DNA from: Streptantibioticus cattleyicolor NRRL 8057 = DSM 46488
Lineage (GTDB): Bacteria > Actinomycetota > Actinomycetes > Streptomycetales > Streptomycetaceae
Assembly: GCF_000240165.1 (NCBI RefSeq)
Contig: NC_017586.1
Span: 1,922,001 to 1,986,000 of the forward strand
Direction: 5' to 3'
Length of the DNA: 64,000 nt
In this document: piece after piece, positions 62,082 to 64,000 of the stretch
Layout of the letters: each line of letters begins with the position of its first letter
Position numbering within the stretch: position 1 is the stretch's first letter
Notes under the pieces: generated by a model
Database searches by the model: none
Seen by the model: only the letters and a program-made list of their open reading frames with translations
Told to the model about the DNA's origin: nothing
Program-made: the position numbers and the translations under genes

Positions 62082-63068
62082 ATGTCCAGCCCCCGCCCGT
62101 CGCCCCCCACCACCCCCGGCCGTCCCCGGCCGCGTGACGACCGGCCGGTCCACGGTTCCGGGCCCTCGGCGGACGTCTCCCCCGCACGGCGCCGGCCGGC
62201 TCCGCGCTGGTGGGCCGAGCTGCCGCTGATCGCCCTGGTCTACGCCGCGTACTCGGGCGGACGACTGCTGGTGGCCGGCGGGACCGGCTCCGCGGTGGCG
62301 CACGGCGAGGCGATCGTCCGCCTCGAACACACCTTGCGGATCTCCCCCGAGCACGCGCTCAACCAGCTCTTCACCCACCAGGCGTGGCTCGGGGTGCCGG
62401 CCTGCTTCGCCTACGCCACGCTGCACTACGTGATCACCCCGGCGGTGCTGGTGTGGCTGTGGCGGCGGCACAGCGGCAGCTACCTGTACATGCGCACCTG
62501 GCTGATGATCTCCACGCTGCTGGGGCTGATCGGCTTCTCGCTGCTGCCCACCGCGCCGCCGCGCCTGCTGCCGGCCGCCGCCGGTTTCCAGGACACCATG
62601 GCGCACTTCTCCCACCTGGGCTGGTGGGGCGCGGACGCCAGCGCGCCGCAGGGCCTGGGCGGGATGACCAACCAGTACGCCGCCATGCCCAGCCTGCACG
62701 TGGGGTGGGCGCTGTGGTGCGGGGTGATGCTGTGGCGGTACGCCGAAAACCGCGTGCTGCGGGTGGCCGGGCTGGCGTACCCGGTGGCGATCACCTTCGT
62801 GGTGCTGGGCACCGCCAACCACTACCTCCTCGACGCGGTGGCCGGGGTCGCCGTGATGATCGTCGGCCTGCTGCTGACGCGCCCGGCACGCCATCTCACC
62901 GCCCGCGTACGCTCCCGGTTCGCCCGCCGCGCCGCCCCCGCCGCCGTCCCGGCCCCGCCCGCCCTCGTGCCGGCCCCCCGCCCGGCGCCCGGACCGGCGG
63001 ACCCGCCGGTGGCGGCCACCCCCGCCGCCGTCGCGGGCCCGGCCCCGGCGAGCCCGGCGGGACGCTGA
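62082..63068 (+). CDS. PAP2-superfamily membrane phosphatase
   Basis: 328 residues. A disordered Pro/Arg-rich N-terminus (1-45) is followed by about six membrane segments and a Pro/Ala tail after residue 290. The lipid phosphatase motifs are MPSLHVGWALW near residue 205 and TANHYLLDAVAG near 245, giving the two catalytic His residues of the inositol-phosphorylceramide-synthase-like PAP2 group. It probably acts on a phospholipid or polyprenyl phosphate at the membrane. GGAGAAG precedes the ATG. Likely controlled by the divergent TetR. Confidence 0.87.
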   Translation: MSSPRPSPPTTPGRPRPRDDRPVHGSGPSADVSPARRRPAPRWWAELPLIALVYAAYSGGRLLVAGGTGSAVAHGEAIVRLEHTLRISPEHALNQLFTHQAWLGVPACFAYATLHYVITPAVLVWLWRRHSGSYLYMRTWLMISTLLGLIGFSLLPTAPPRLLPAAAGFQDTMAHFSHLGWWGADASAPQGLGGMTNQYAAMPSLHVGWALWCGVMLWRYAENRVLRVAGLAYPVAITFVVLGTANHYLLDAVAGVAVMIVGLLLTRPARHLTARVRSRFARRAAPAAVPAPPALVPAPRPAPGPADPPVAATPAAVAGPAPASPAGR

Positions 63069-63129
63069 GGCCGGCGGCGTCCGGGGCCCGGCGGCCCGCT
63101 CCGTCCGCCCCGGATGCCACACTGCCCGG

Positions 63130-64000
63130 GTGAGCGATGACAGCAACCGGGCCGGGTCGGTGGGGGCGCGTCTTGCCGAGGTGCGGGGGAACGGGGTGGC
63201 GCCGAAGGCGCTGGACGCCCGGGGGATCGCGGCGCTGGCCGCCAACCCGGGGTGCGGGCGGCGGGCGCTGGTGGACACCGCGGGGGTGGACAAGGCCGCG
63301 CTGGCCCGGGCGCTGGGGAGCCCGGCCTCCTTCGGGCAGTCGCGGTTCGCCTTCGGCCGCGGGCACGCCTTCGAGGCCGGGGTGAAGGCGGACGGCTGCC
63401 GGGAACTGCTGCGGCTGCTGGGCGAACGCCTCGGCGCCCCGGAGACCGGCCCGGACGGCGTCCGCCTCCCCGACCTCGCCGCCCCCGGCCCCGCCGGACG
63501 CGCCGAACGCACCCGGCTGGCGCTGCGCGAGGCCACCGAGGCGGCCGGGGCCGACGGCAGTTGGAGCGTGCTCGACCACCCGCTGCTCCCGCTGGACGTG
63601 GCCGGCGCGACCGCCTACGTCGAGCCCGACGCGGTCGTGGTCGCCCCGGACGGGCGCTGGACGGTGGTCGAGATCAAGTCGTTCCCGATCCTGGACGGCA
63701 CCGCGGACCCGGCGAAGGTCGGCGCGGCGGCCCGCCAGGCCGCGGTCTACGTCGCCGCCCTGGAACGCCTGGACGCCGCCGCACCGCGCACCGATGCGCT
63801 GCTGGTCTGCCCCAAGGACTTCTCCAACCTGCCCACCGCCGAACTGGTCGACGTCCGCAGGCAGCTCGCGGTGACCCGGCGCCAGCTCGCCCGGATGACC
63901 CGCATCGAGGATATAACCGCCCGCCTGCCGCGCGGCGCCACGCTCGACGTGCGGCTGCCCGCGCCCCGGCTGGCGGCGGCGCTGGACGCGGTACCCGCCG
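63130..64000 (+). CDS. PD-(D/E)XK-like protein, partial at window end
   Basis: The frame is open from GTG 63130 to the last base, giving about 290 residues with no stop yet. An N-terminal helical part (VRGNGVAPKALDARGIAALA) contains GQSRFAFGRGHAFEAGV near residue 75, as in Cas4/RecB-type nucleases. YVEPDAVVVAPDGRWTVVEI followed by KSF near residue 163 gives a D-ExK active-site pattern. This suggests a PD-(D/E)XK nuclease fold, but the nuclease role is inferred. No Cas or known defence gene is nearby. The GTG has no clear Shine-Dalgarno. Confidence 0.6.
   Translation, partial: MSDDSNRAGSVGARLAEVRGNGVAPKALDARGIAALAANPGCGRRALVDTAGVDKAALARALGSPASFGQSRFAFGRGHAFEAGVKADGCRELLRLLGERLGAPETGPDGVRLPDLAAPGPAGRAERTRLALREATEAAGADGSWSVLDHPLLPLDVAGATAYVEPDAVVVAPDGRWTVVEIKSFPILDGTADPAKVGAAARQAAVYVAALERLDAAAPRTDALLVCPKDFSNLPTAELVDVRRQLAVTRRQLARMTRIEDITARLPRGATLDVRLPAPRLAAALDAVPA

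Overview
The window is very GC-rich actinomycete chromosome, almost certainly Streptomyces or a close relative. The evidence is the third-position GC bias, the adpA-orn pair with a TTA codon in adpA, the accR/accD1-accA1-hmgL-fadE4 locus, a gamma-butyrolactone-receptor-like TetR, SoxR, and several genes that appear to be read from leaderless transcripts. All assignments are from reading the sequence; no database search was run.

Left part (1-11.9 kb). After the end of a suppressor-of-fused-like gene and a strong terminator comes a tightly coupled nine-gene operon (689-9665) that looks like an unrecognised biosynthetic or modification cassette. It encodes a P-loop small-molecule kinase, a GH3 acyl-acid-amido synthetase, an LCMT-type methyltransferase, a flavoprotein cut by one in-frame TAG, a protein with degenerate arginyl-tRNA-synthetase-like motifs, an unknown protein, an orphan LysR effector domain, an alpha/beta hydrolase and a UbiE-type methyltransferase. 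It has no PKS or NRPS gene. Its first gene has a TTA codon, and a gamma-butyrolactone-receptor-like TetR gene converges on it. soxR with a perfect-armed sox box and an AraC regulator follow. This operon is my best candidate for an undescribed system.

12-30 kb. MarR, then TetR plus a DUF4865 protein with a palindromic operator, a mini winged-helix protein, CopZ behind a CsoR-like box, an SDR, citrate synthase, a RecD2 helicase, ribokinase and a HemK-like methyltransferase. A divergent sugar or cyclitol catabolic locus follows: Gfo/Idh dehydrogenase, a DUF993 aldolase-like protein carrying a repeat expansion of about 390 residues, two TIM-barrel isomerases and a LacI regulator. A LysR regulator closes this part.

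30-49 kb. A fused tandem ABC exporter, agmatinase divergent from a PucR regulator, a phosphatase-like protein, TesB and an acyl-CoA dehydrogenase. Next comes the AccR-controlled branched-chain acyl-CoA (leucine) degradation operon accD1-accA1-hmgL-fadE4. Then glmS, with an unusual 15-nt tandem-repeat leader, and a universal stress protein.

49-64 kb. adpA and orn, tRNA-His, chorismate mutase, a secreted CBM2-GH18 chitinase and a two-component system. Next are a small secreted protein, a spermidine-synthase-like protein, and a palindromic 164-bp element next to a hypothetical gene. The window ends with an NsdA-like XRE regulator, a histidine phosphatase, TetR divergent from a PAP2 phosphatase, and the start of a PD-(D/E)XK-like protein that runs off the end.
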